Origin: Geothrix sp.
GTDB taxonomy: Bacteria; Acidobacteriota; Holophagae; Holophagales; Holophagaceae
Reading direction: 5' to 3'
NCBI RefSeq assembly: GCF_020622065.1
Contig: NZ_JAHRYQ010000001.1
Coordinates: 496,001-560,000 of the forward strand
DNA: 64,000 nucleotides
The notes below the pieces were generated by a model. The model had not been told where the DNA came from. It worked only from the letters and a program-made list of their open reading frames with translations, and ran no database searches. The position numbers and the translations under genes are program-made. This document shows, piece by piece, positions 26,739-34,712 of this stretch (position 1 is the stretch's first letter; every line of letters starts with the position of its first letter).

Positions 26739-28490
26739 CTACTGCAGCTTCAGGGGGGCCGCGATGGTCGCCGGCAGGCCCAGGGCCGCGTTGGTGATGG
26801 TGGTCAGGCGCCAGCCGCTGTTGGAACCGGCGGCGGCGACGCAGTCGGGGTTGTCGATGCCCTGGCTGGTGAAGCCGACCGAGATGCTCATGCCTGAGCC
26901 GTTCACATCCTGCGGGACCATGAAGCTGTTCTTGGACCCCACCCAGTAGGCCGTCTTGCCCCAGATCTTGAGGCCGCCCGCGCCGCCGGCGCCGTCATTC
27001 AGGTAGACCGTGCCGCTGCACACGCCGCCGGAGAAAGTCGTGAACCAGGTCTGGGCGGGATAGGCGGTGCCATCCCAGGACAGGTCCAGCAGGTAGCCGG
27101 TGGAGGTCAGGACGGTGTACCCGTAGCTGTCGGCGCGGGTCACCTTGCCCAGCACGGCATTGGTGTTGTCCAGCACCTGCAGGCCCGCGGCCCCGGAGCC
27201 CGTCGCCCCCTGGGGGATGGTGAAGTTCAGCACCGCGGCACTGGCGGTGCCCGAATTGGTGACGGCGGCGGAGGAGCCCGCCGCACCCGTGGTGACGGTC
27301 CCCACGCTGACGGTGGCGGCCGCGCCCGTCGCCCCGGTCGCGCCGGTCAGGCCCTGGGGCCCGGCGAGACCCTGAGGGCCTGTGGCGCCTTGCGGTCCCG
27401 TGGCCCCGGTCGCCCCAGTCAGACCCTGGGGTCCGGTGAGGCCCTGGGGCCCCTGGGCACCCTGGGGGCCGGTGGCGCCCTGCGGCCCCGTCGCGCCCGA
27501 GGCGCCCGTGGCGCCCGTCGCACCCGTCAAGCCCACGGGCCCCTGGGGCCCGGCGGGCCCGGTCAGTCCCGTGGCCCCGGTGGCGCCAGTCAAACCCGTG
27601 GGTCCCTGGGGGCCGGGAGCCCCGGCCGGGCCCACCAGGCTGGTGCCGGTGGCGGGCCAGGCTCCGGCCGTGAGGGCCCCCTTGGGGCCGTAGAGCACGC
27701 TGGTGGCGGTATTCAGGTAGAAGTCGCCATCCACGCCCTGGCTGGCCACGGGCGCGGTGACGCCGCTGAGGACGGTCCTGCCGGCGGTGCCGGGAAGTCC
27801 CTGGGCGCCGGTGGCTCCCGTGGCTCCAGTGGCACCGGTGGCGCCGGGCAGGCCCATGGGGCCCTGCGGGCCCGTGGCGCCGAGGGGTCCGGCGGGTCCG
27901 GTGGCGCCCTGGGGGCCCACGGGACCGGGCACCCCGACCACCGTCGAGGGGCCCCAGCTCGAGCCGTTGAAGACCAGGGCCTGGCCCGCCGAGGGGGTGG
28001 CGGTCGGATCCAGGGGCACCCCGTGGAGGCGGAGCACCACCGTCGCGTTCTGGGTGCCGCCCACATCCCCGGCAAGCGCGCCGGAGAAGTCGAAGGCGCT
28101 GCGCGCCTGCAGGGCCGGCACCAGGTCCGTGTCCGGCGTCAGCGGCGCCCCGTTGATGGACAGGCGCAGCCGCAGGTTCGCCTTGGCCAGCACGGCCGGG
28201 GGAATGGCGGGCATGCCCGAGCCGCCCAGCGCCACCGCGTAGAGGCCGTTGTTCACCGAGACATCCTGGGGGCCCGAGGTCCAGAGTTCAGCGCCCTGGG
28301 CATCCAGGATCGAGAACGAGAAGCTCCGCGTGCCGGTCACCGGCAGCCCCGCCTCGCTCAGGCGGCCCTGGTAGGCCACCTGGGGGTTGGGCGCGGCCTC
28401 GACCACCGGGGCCGCGGGCGCCACCTGCGCGCTCAGGCCGGGGGACAGGCTGATCAGGGTCAGGGTCAGGAGGGTGGGGCGAAAGCGCAT
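26739..28490 (-). CDS. Secreted collagen-like (Gly-X-Y repeat) protein
   Basis: This 583-residue protein has four parts. A signal peptide (1-21) is followed by an N-terminal beta-rich domain (about 35-185, beginning [28 protein letters not shown]). Two collagen-like blocks come next (about 186-236 and 285-390), built from triplets such as GAT, GPQ, GLT and GPA. A globular C-terminal region (about 395-583) contains two Cys and resembles carboxy-terminal domains of phage-tail or spore collagen proteins. The collagen parts should trimerise and make a surface filament. It is separated by about 100 bp from a lipoprotein gene upstream on the same strand, possibly its anchor or export partner. Confidence 0.88.
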   Translation of the reverse strand: MRFRPTLLTLTLISLSPGLSAQVAPAAPVVEAAPNPQVAYQGRLSEAGLPVTGTRSFSFSILDAQGAELWTSGPQDVSVNNGLYAVALGGSGMPAIPPAVLAKANLRLRLSINGAPLTPDTDLVPALQARSAFDFSGALAGDVGGTQNATVVLRLHGVPLDPTATPSAGQALVFNGSSWGPSTVVGVPGPVGPQGATGPAGPLGATGPQGPMGLPGATGATGATGATGAQGLPGTAGRTVLSGVTAPVASQGVDGDFYLNTATSVLYGPKGALTAGAWPATGTSLVGPAGAPGPQGPTGLTGATGATGLTGPAGPQGPVGLTGATGATGASGATGPQGATGPQGAQGPQGLTGPQGLTGATGATGPQGATGPQGLAGPQGLTGATGATGAAATVSVGTVTTGAAGSSAAVTNSGTASAAVLNFTIPQGATGSGAAGLQVLDNTNAVLGKVTRADSYGYTVLTSTGYLLDLSWDGTAYPAQTWFTTFSGGVCSGTVYLNDGAGGAGGLKIWGKTAYWVGSKNSFMVPQDVNGSGMSISVGFTSQGIDNPDCVAAAGSNSGWRLTTITNAALGLPATIAAPLKLQ

Positions 28491-28592
28491 GGGTTCTCTC
28501 GAAGAAGGGTGGAGGAGGGACGGGGCCCGGGGTTCAGAGCCTTGAAGGCCGGGCTGGGCCGGGATCAGGGGGCCTGAATCAGGGGGCCGGAA

Positions 28593-29198
28593 TCAGGGGA
28601 TCGGGGTCGAGGGGTCGAAGCCGTGGCGCACGGCGTCGACCTTGGCGGCATCCGTGGCGGTGGTGGCGGCAACGGGCTCCTGGATCAGGGGGGCGTTCGT
28701 CAGGGTTCCCGCCTGCTGCACGCGTCCGCTGGCCTGCACCAAGTCGGAGCGGATGCGGCCCGGGGGCAGGGGCGGCGCGATGGTCAGGTCGAAGGTGGCC
28801 ACGGAGACCGTGCTCCCGCCAGTGGCCAGCACCTGGAGGCCCTGGATCGTCCGGGGGGCCACCGAGGGATCCACCCAGAGCGACAGGGTTCCCGTGGACT
28901 GGTCGGCGGGGATGCTGCCGCTGCCCCGCACCCCGGCGGGGGGGTGATCCAGCGAGAGGGTGAGGGGGCCCTGGTAGTTCAGGTAGTGGGCCAGCGGCCG
29001 GGTGGCTGTCACCGCGACGAAGCCCCCGCCCCCCGCCGGAATGCTCAGGCTCGGGACGCTCACCTGCAGGGGCACGGGGCCGGATCGCTGGGACGACGCG
29101 TTCCCCCCGCCCCCGCCCAGACAGGCCAGCAGAGGGATAACCAGGCTGGCCACAAGGCTTGAGCCCAGAAGATTCTTGGTACGCAGGGGGTTCGGCAT
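28593..29198 (-). CDS. Putative surface lipoprotein
   Basis: This 201-residue protein has an n-region with Arg and Lys, a hydrophobic stretch and a lipobox-like LLAC with Cys26, followed by a Gly-rich linker. The mature part (about 35-160) is a beta-rich, Ig-like sequence (VPLQVSVPSLSIPAGGGGFVAVTATRPLAHYLNYQGPLTLSLD). Lipidation would tether it to a membrane. It lies upstream of the collagen-like gene on the same strand with a 102-bp gap. There is no recognised family beyond general Ig-like character. Confidence 0.7.
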   Translation of the reverse strand: MPNPLRTKNLLGSSLVASLVIPLLACLGGGGGNASSQRSGPVPLQVSVPSLSIPAGGGGFVAVTATRPLAHYLNYQGPLTLSLDHPPAGVRGSGSIPADQSTGTLSLWVDPSVAPRTIQGLQVLATGGSTVSVATFDLTIAPPLPPGRIRSDLVQASGRVQQAGTLTNAPLIQEPVAATTATDAAKVDAVRHGFDPSTPIP

Positions 29199-29260
29199 GG
29201 GTGCTTTCGAAGGAAAGAATTATCCTAAAGCATCATTGCCTCTTTTTTACCAATAAATTT

Positions 29261-29277
29261 CATGTTGAACATGTCAA
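29261..29277 (-). promoter_or_regulatory. Palindrome and -35-like element upstream of the lipoprotein gene
   Basis: CATGTT-g-AACATG (29261-29273) is a perfect 13-bp palindrome. It overlaps a reverse-strand TTGACA (29272-29277) within an AT-rich leader about 60 bp upstream of the lipoprotein start. It is a plausible operator overlapping a -35 box; a matching -10 was not clear. Confidence 0.4.
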
Positions 29278-29351
29278 TAAATGACCTATTCAAACGACTT
29301 GCAGGTCCTTTTGAAACACGAGAACCAGCCCCGGATTCCAGACATCCCCTG

Positions 29352-29405
29352 CATCCCCTTCATCCTGGCTAAAGAAAAACCTATGAAGCCAGGATGAAGG
29401 GGATG
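29352..29405. repeat. Intergenic inverted repeat A
   Basis: This is a perfect 19-bp inverted repeat: CATCCCCTTCATCCTGGCT (29352-29370) and its complement (29387-29405) around a 16-nt AT-rich loop. It is flanked by further CATCCC/GGATGG units. No gene overlaps it. The form suits a dispersed palindromic (REP-like) element. A hairpin terminator role for the lipoprotein side is unlikely because both flanking genes point away or start far off. Confidence 0.7.
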
Positions 29406-29491
29406 GATGGGATGAAAAGCTGTGGCGGTTCCTATCGCCTTGCCCTTCATCACCGGCTAAAGAAGAGCACCGATGCACACCGAGAACTGAA

Positions 29492-29555
29492 TGATAAACA
29501 CCGATGAAAAAACCGTGAGCGCTCGTTCACGCACTGGATTGATCGGTGTTTATCA
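29492..29555. repeat. Intergenic inverted repeat B (ACACCGAT family)
   Basis: This is a perfect 14-bp inverted repeat: TGATAAACACCGAT (29492-29505) and ATCGGTGTTTATCA (29542-29555). It has a 36-nt loop that itself contains CGTGA...TCACG. Partial copies of the core follow (ATCGGTGTTC at about 29562-29571) and precede it (CACCGATGCACACCGA at about 29468-29483). It truncates the 3' end of the DinB-like pseudogene. Confidence 0.7.
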
Positions 29556-29793
29556 GCTTTTATCGGTGTTCTGTTTTGGCTTTTCCAGCGGCCGCAAGCG
29601 GTAGCCCTGCATGTTCTCCGCGTACATGAAGTGCTCCAGCCCCGCAGGGTGGCGGAACAAGTCACCGAAGGTGAAGGCCCCGGGGGACCGGCGCCCACTC
29701 CAGATCCTCGGGCGTCGGCGCCTCCAACGCCTGCACCGTGCGGGACCCGGCGTTGCGCCTGTAGGCGAGGAAGGAGGGGGTGTCTTGGAGCAT
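29553..29793 (-). pseudogene. Frameshifted, truncated DinB-like gene fragment
   Basis: From ATG 29793 the reverse strand reads MLQDTPSFLAYRRNAGSRTV...TPEDLEW and then hits a stop. The adjacent frame continues coherently as AFTFGDLFRHPAGLEHFMYAENMQGYRLRP before running into repeat B. The break falls at a CCCCCGGGG run near 29690, consistent with a one-base indel. The pieces together resemble the N-terminal half of a DinB-family protein (FGDLxRHxAGxExxMYAEN). About half of the gene is missing. The DinB assignment is moderate; the broken state is clear. Confidence 0.6.
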
Positions 29794-29799
29794 GGAAAA

Positions 29800-30000
29800 T
29801 TATGATAAAGGGGAACTTTACTTTGGGAAATTTGACCGACCATGATGGAAGGAATCTCTTCCTGAAGTTTGTCCAGGAAGTAGCAGGCTAGGCGGGCAAC
29901 CGCACAAGGAATGTATTCCCGAGAAACAAATCCTTGCAGTGGCTCTGTACCTAAGGAATATTGAATCAATCTATCAGCTATTTTTATGATAAGGAGCACC
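29800..30000. other. Intergenic junction into the AT-rich cassette
   Basis: Composition drops from GC-rich to AT-rich over this stretch. It contains two mutually exclusive small hairpins: GGAAG/CTTCC (29848-29862) and CTTCCTG/CAGGAAG (29858-29880). TTGAAT followed 18 bp later by TATGAT sits too close to the next ribosome site to be a normal promoter. No coding frame is convincing. Confidence 0.35.
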
Positions 30001-30588
30001 ATGAGCTATACCAATAATGGCCCAATTCTAGGAGTCGACTTGGATGGGGTCTGCGCAGATTTCTACGGGCGAATGCGTGAGATTGCTGCTGAATGGCTGG
30101 AAAGGGATCTGAAAGAACTCCCGACTGAAGTGAGCTATGGGCTTCCTGAATGGGGAATTTCTGGCTCGGATCATTATGAAAAGCTACATAGATTCGCTGT
30201 CACTCAGAGAGGATTGTTTGAGACTTCAAAAATGATCCCTGGGGCTAGAAAATTTCTGAGAATTTTATCGGATGAAGGATATAAAATTAGAATCATCACT
30301 CATCGCCTATTCATTCCATTTTTTCACCAAATTGCAATACAACAAACAGTGAAATGGCTTGATTACAATGGAATCCCTTATTGGGATATTTGCTTTTTAA
30401 AAGAAAAGGAACATGTAAATGCTAATATATATATTGATGATTCACCCAATAATATAGAAAACTTAAGAAATCAAGGCCTATTTGCAATTTGTTTTGCAAA
30501 TAGTACTAATAAAAATTGTGCAAAACCAAGAGCTTTATCTTGGGAAGAGGTATATGATATTATAAATAAAAGAGGCAATTGTGGATAA
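30001..30588 (+). CDS. HAD-superfamily phosphatase, NT5C (deoxy)nucleotidase type
   Basis: This 195-residue protein begins [24 protein letters not shown], with the HAD motif I DLD (D13, D15). It has motif II Thr100 in IRIITHR, a Lys around 134-136 and motif [11 protein letters not shown] (D146, D147). The overall pattern matches the 5'-nucleotidase deoxy (NT5C/PF06941-like) family, which dephosphorylates nucleoside monophosphates; polynucleotide 3'-phosphatases share the fold. AAGGAG sits right before ATG 30001. Its stop overlaps the next gene by 8 bp. Codons are strongly AT-ending, unlike all flanking housekeeping genes, which points to horizontal acquisition with the next two genes. Confidence 0.8.
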   Translation: MSYTNNGPILGVDLDGVCADFYGRMREIAAEWLERDLKELPTEVSYGLPEWGISGSDHYEKLHRFAVTQRGLFETSKMIPGARKFLRILSDEGYKIRIITHRLFIPFFHQIAIQQTVKWLDYNGIPYWDICFLKEKEHVNANIYIDDSPNNIENLRNQGLFAICFANSTNKNCAKPRALSWEEVYDIINKRGNCG

Positions 30589-31549
30589 GGCTATAGATAT
30601 ATTAAAATCACATGCGCGATTGATGGAGAGAGGTAGAATCTCATCTGCTAGGATTGAGGTTTTAAGGCGGGAGATAGCTAGAATAGATATTTTAAATGAT
30701 GATAAAATATCAATATTCTGTGCCGGATCAATCGCTAGAGGCGAGTACGGAGGAAATTCAGATTTAGATATATTGCTGACATTTAATGGCACAATTGATG
30801 TGGCCGAAAAGCTTGAATCAGATGTAAAAAGTGCATTGCATAAAATAAATAATGATTTGGGGTACCCTCCGCTAAGTGATTCTGGTAGATTTCTAAAACT
30901 TCATCCAATTGGTGATTTAGTTTCAAAAACTGGATCGCCGTTGGATGATTCAGAAAACAGGTTTACTGTTAGGTTGTTGTTATTGTTAGAGGGTATTTAT
31001 TTGAGTTCAAATAATTTGTTCGAATCACATAAAAATGAAATATTGAAAAATTATTTTAGAGATCAAAAGGCGGTTAATAATTATATTCCATATTTTTTAA
31101 TTAATGATATATTAAGATATTGGAGAACCTTGTGTTTGAATTATGAAGATTTTAGGTGTGAACGATCCCGTCCCTGGCGAAAAAAGAGCATTAATTTAAA
31201 ATTTAGTCGTATGCTCACCGTATTTGCTACTGTGCTGCCAATAATTAGTACTCCGATTCAAAAAATAGAAGAATGTTTTGAGTTGACGAATTACAAGCCT
31301 TTGGAGCGCATGGCCTTGGGCATAGACGCATTGGGTTCTGAGGCATTAATTAAATCTTGGAAAGCCATTCTCGACCATTATGAATTTTTTTTGAACTGGA
31401 AGGAGTCAAAAGAAATAGATCGAGAAAATTTATCTCTTGAGGACAGAAAAATTATCTCTGGATATTCCACTGGTTTTTCGAATTTTTTATATGATACACT
31501 AACTAATGATAAGATTGATCCTATCCTTCGAAAAGCTCTAATACTCTGA
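30581..31549 (+). CDS. Pol-beta-type nucleotidyltransferase
   Basis: This 322-residue protein starts at a GTG with AGAGG upstream. It carries the nucleotidyltransferase signature [21 protein letters not shown] (G49-S50 then D61-x-D63). A long helical region (about 150-310) follows with [19 protein letters not shown] and [18 protein letters not shown]. The signature resembles minimal nucleotidyltransferases, GlnD-like and CD-NTase enzymes; the helical part is reminiscent of GlnD/DUF294-linked proteins. It should transfer a nucleotide to a protein, RNA or second nucleotide. It overlaps the HAD gene by 8 bp and is 7 bp from the 2H gene, so the three are translationally coupled. The acceptor is unknown. 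Confidence 0.8.
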   Translation: MDKAIDILKSHARLMERGRISSARIEVLRREIARIDILNDDKISIFCAGSIARGEYGGNSDLDILLTFNGTIDVAEKLESDVKSALHKINNDLGYPPLSDSGRFLKLHPIGDLVSKTGSPLDDSENRFTVRLLLLLEGIYLSSNNLFESHKNEILKNYFRDQKAVNNYIPYFLINDILRYWRTLCLNYEDFRCERSRPWRKKSINLKFSRMLTVFATVLPIISTPIQKIEECFELTNYKPLERMALGIDALGSEALIKSWKAILDHYEFFLNWKESKEIDRENLSLEDRKIISGYSTGFSNFLYDTLTNDKIDPILRKALIL

Positions 31550-31556
31550 GAGTCCA

Positions 31557-32126
31557 ATGTATTTTTTATTTCTCGAAATATATGATCGTGAAATTAACTA
31601 TTTAATACATAGCATTGAAGAGGCTGTTTATGGTGAAAAATCTCCTTACCTTGCCCATTTGACCATCCGCGGCCCCTACAGGAACAAAATAAATAATGTG
31701 CAAATCAATAAAATTTTAAATACAATAAAAAACGATGTGTTAGAGATTAAAGGTGTTAACAGTTTTTCAAACGAAGAAGAAGAGGTTGTATATTTAAATG
31801 TAAATAGTGTTAACCTTCGAAAGGTTTGGTGGAAACCAAGTTATCCGATAGGGCAGTTCGGATTTTATCCTCATATTTCTGTGTATCGAGGTAAAAATAA
31901 ATTCCTTGCAAATGCATTGTATAGATTATTAAAAAATTATGATTTAGCATTTCTTACGAATCAATTTGATATAATTGAATACGAATCAAAACGGCCAAAG
32001 CTATTATCAGCGCCATTGAACGAAATTGTATATGCCGATCATCTCTATGAGAGTGGTAAACTACCGTCAAACTTTCAAGAAGATTTGACCATGTTGCGGG
32101 CAATGCGAAACGCCCGCATTACTTAA
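31557..32126 (+). CDS. 2H phosphoesterase (LigT/2'-5' RNA ligase-like)
   Basis: This 189-residue protein has the two His motifs of the 2H superfamily: H34-L-T36 in AHLTIRGPY and H106-I-S108 in YPHISVYRG, about 70 residues apart as expected. 2H enzymes open 2',3'-cyclic phosphates or cleave 2'-5' linked or cyclic nucleotides. The protein lies 7 bp after the nucleotidyltransferase stop and ends the AT-rich cassette, convergent with topA (51-bp gap). The family is sure from the paired motifs; the substrate is not. Confidence 0.8.
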   Translation: MYFLFLEIYDREINYLIHSIEEAVYGEKSPYLAHLTIRGPYRNKINNVQINKILNTIKNDVLEIKGVNSFSNEEEEVVYLNVNSVNLRKVWWKPSYPIGQFGFYPHISVYRGKNKFLANALYRLLKNYDLAFLTNQFDIIEYESKRPKLLSAPLNEIVYADHLYESGKLPSNFQEDLTMLRAMRNARIT

Positions 32127-32177
32127 TTTTACGATTATTGATTGCTATCCGCAGAACTTCCTAAGTCGTACGGCAGG

Positions 32178-34712
32178 TCACCCCATCGGCTCTTCATGCC
32201 CGCACTTGGGGCAGAGCAGCACTTGGATGGGGTCCTTGCCGCGCGGCTTGCGGGTCTTTTCGCCCATGCTGGGGTTCTTGCAGGCGGGGCAGGTGACGGG
32301 GACGGGTTTGTCCCAGGCGGTGTAGTCGCACTTGGGGTAGTTGGTGCAGCCGTAGAAGACCTTGCCGAAACGGGTTTTCCGGGGGCTGAGGCCGCCGCCG
32401 CACTTGGGGCAGGGCACGGCCAGGATTTCCTTCTTCACGGTCTTGCAGGTGGGGTAGTCGATGCAGCAGATGAACTCGCCGTAGCGGCCGTGGCGCTTCA
32501 CGAAGCCCTTGCCGCAGTTGGGGCAGGTCTCGCCGGTGGGTTCGTCGGGGGGAACCGGAATGCCTTTCGGATCGGCCTTCACGATGCCCTTGCACTTGGG
32601 GTAGTTGGGGCAGGCCCAGAAGGGGCCCCACTGGCCCTTGCGCAGGTTCATGGGCGTGGTGCCGCAGAGCGGACACTCGGGCGCGTCTTCGGGCTCCTCC
32701 ATCTTCTCGAGGTCCGCGGTGTAGTCGCACTTGTCCTTTTCCAACTCGGCGCTGTAGTTGGTGCAGCCCACGAAGAGCCCGTTGCGGCCGATGCGCTTGA
32801 GCAGCGTGCCGGGGTTCTTCTTGCGGTCGCCGCACTTGGGGCACTTCTCGCCCGTGGGCACGCCGGCCTTGAGGTTCTGCATGTCCTGCCCGGCGGCGGC
32901 CAGGGCCTGCTCGAAGGGGCCGTAGAAGTCCGTCATGGCCTTCTTGAAGGTGAGCTTGCCCACCTCGATGAGATCGAGGTTGCCCTCCATGCCCGAGGTG
33001 TATTTCGTGTCCAGCAGGCGGGGGAAGCCCTGGATGAGCAGGTCGGTGACCACCATGCCCAGCTCCGTGGGCTTGAAGCGGCCCTCGTGCTTCTTCACAT
33101 AGTCGCGGTCCTGGATGGTGCTGATGATGCTGGCGTAGGTGGAGGGGCGGCCGATGCCATCCTCTTCCAGCTCCTTCACCAGGGTGGCTTCGTTGAAGCG
33201 GGCGGGGGGCTTGGTGAACTGCTGGTCGGCGTCGAGCTGCTCGAGCTTCAGGGCCTCGCCCAGCTTGAGGGCGGGCAGCAGGGCCTCGTCCTCGTCCTCC
33301 TCGTCGCCCTTGGTGGCGTCGGCGATGCCCTCGGCATCCACCTCGGTCTTGTCGGCGCGGTAGACCGCCAGCCAGCCGGGGAAGCGCTCGATCTCGCCCT
33401 TGGCCTCGAACAGGGCGGTGTCCTTGCCGACCTCGGTTTCCGTCTGCACCACGGTCTCGTCAAAGCGCGCGGCCTCCATCTGGCAGGCCATGGTGCGCCG
33501 CCAGATGAGGGCGTAGAGGCGGAACTGGTCGGGCTCCAGGTGGCCCCGCAGGCTCTCAGGCGTGCGGGTGATGTCCGTGGGGCGGATGGCCTCGTGGGCA
33601 TCCTGCGCGCCGGCCTTGCCGGTGAAGATGCGGGCCTTGGCGGGCAGGTACTCCTGGCCGTACTTCTCGGCGATGAAGGCGCGGGTGGCCTCCACGGCCT
33701 CGGGGGCCAGGCGGGGCGAATCCGTGCGCATGTAGGTGATGAGGCCCACGGGGCCTTCGCCGAAGTCCACGCCCTCGTACAGGCGCTGGGCGTTCTGCAT
33801 GGTGCGGCTCACGCTCATCTTCAGCTTCTGGGCCGATTCCTGCTGCAGTTTGGCGGTGGTGAAGGGGGCGGCGGGGTTGCGCTTCTTCTCTTTCGTCTCC
33901 AGGCCCGTCACCGTGTAGGCGGCCTTCTCGAGCTGGGCCTTCAGGTCCTTGGCCTGCACGGCATCGGCCACGCGGCGCTTGGTCTCCTTGTTGCCCAGCT
34001 GCAGCGGCTGGCCGCCCAGCTTCACGAGCTTCATCCAGAAGGAGGGCGGCAGCTTGGCGGCGAACCGGCCCTTCAGCACCCAGTACTCCACGGGGTTGAA
34101 GGCCAGGATCTCCCGCTCGCGGTCGACGATGATGCGGGCGGCCACGCTCTGCACGCGGCCCGCGCTGAGGCCGCGGCGCACCTTGTCCCAGAGCACCTGG
34201 CTGACCTTGTAGCCCACCAGGCGGTCCAGCACGCGGCGGGCCCGCTGGGCGTCCACCAGCTTCTTATTAATGATGGTGGGCGCGGCCATGGCCTTGGCGA
34301 TGCCCGCCGGGGTGATCTCGTTGAAGAGCACCCGGCTCACGGGCAGGGATTTCGGCGGCTTGATGGCCTCCAGCAGGTGCCAGCTGATGGCCTCCCCCTC
34401 GCGGTCGGGGTCGGTGGCGAGCACCAGCTCGGTGGCGGTCTTGGCGGCGGCCTTCAGCTCCTTGACCACCTTCTCCTTGGCCGGGCTGATCTCGTATTCC
34501 TCCTGGAACCCGTTCTCGATGTCCACGCCCAGCTTGCGGGGCAGGTCCCGGATGTGGCCCACGGAGGCCATGACCTTGAACCCCTTGCCCAGGTACTTGG
34601 TGATGGTCTTCGCCTTCGACGGGCTTTCGACGATCACGAGCTTCGAGCCCTTGGCGGAGGGTTCGGCGGGGCTTGGTGCACTTGCATCGTCTTGCTTCAG
34701 CTTCCTGGCCAC
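32178..34712 (-). CDS. topA: DNA topoisomerase I
   Basis: This 844-residue type IA topoisomerase relaxes negative supercoils. The TOPRIM domain is at the N-terminus (KLVIVESPSKAKTITKYLGKGFKVMASVGHIRDLP, then ATDPDREGEAISWHL). The active-site Tyr327 lies in ITYMRTDSPRL, and the C-terminus has five four-Cys zinc modules (first CPKCGDRKKN, last CPACKNPSM...CPKCG). More zinc modules than in E. coli is normal for many phyla. Its start overlaps the end of dprA by 16 bp, the common dprA-topA arrangement. Codon use is fully native again after the AT-rich cassette. Confidence 0.97.
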   Translation of the reverse strand: MARKLKQDDASAPSPAEPSAKGSKLVIVESPSKAKTITKYLGKGFKVMASVGHIRDLPRKLGVDIENGFQEEYEISPAKEKVVKELKAAAKTATELVLATDPDREGEAISWHLLEAIKPPKSLPVSRVLFNEITPAGIAKAMAAPTIINKKLVDAQRARRVLDRLVGYKVSQVLWDKVRRGLSAGRVQSVAARIIVDREREILAFNPVEYWVLKGRFAAKLPPSFWMKLVKLGGQPLQLGNKETKRRVADAVQAKDLKAQLEKAAYTVTGLETKEKKRNPAAPFTTAKLQQESAQKLKMSVSRTMQNAQRLYEGVDFGEGPVGLITYMRTDSPRLAPEAVEATRAFIAEKYGQEYLPAKARIFTGKAGAQDAHEAIRPTDITRTPESLRGHLEPDQFRLYALIWRRTMACQMEAARFDETVVQTETEVGKDTALFEAKGEIERFPGWLAVYRADKTEVDAEGIADATKGDEEDEDEALLPALKLGEALKLEQLDADQQFTKPPARFNEATLVKELEEDGIGRPSTYASIISTIQDRDYVKKHEGRFKPTELGMVVTDLLIQGFPRLLDTKYTSGMEGNLDLIEVGKLTFKKAMTDFYGPFEQALAAAGQDMQNLKAGVPTGEKCPKCGDRKKNPGTLLKRIGRNGLFVGCTNYSAELEKDKCDYTADLEKMEEPEDAPECPLCGTTPMNLRKGQWGPFWACPNYPKCKGIVKADPKGIPVPPDEPTGETCPNCGKGFVKRHGRYGEFICCIDYPTCKTVKKEILAVPCPKCGGGLSPRKTRFGKVFYGCTNYPKCDYTAWDKPVPVTCPACKNPSMGEKTRKPRGKDPIQVLLCPKCGHEEPMG

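Noticed and set aside
27300-27960. Regular short repeats resembling a CRISPR array
   Set aside because: The periodicity is 9 and 18 bp from Gly-X-Y codons; there are no unique spacers and no cas genes.
29553-30002. Reverse-strand 150-codon open frame as an intact gene
   Set aside because: Only its C-terminal third has protein-like character, and this joins better to a second frame; the N-terminal part is AT-rich spacer.
30001-32126. Cassette as a classical CBASS locus
   Set aside because: There is no recognisable effector (phospholipase, endonuclease with SAVED, membrane effector) and no Cap2/Cap3; the nucleotidyltransferase is not clearly a CD-NTase.
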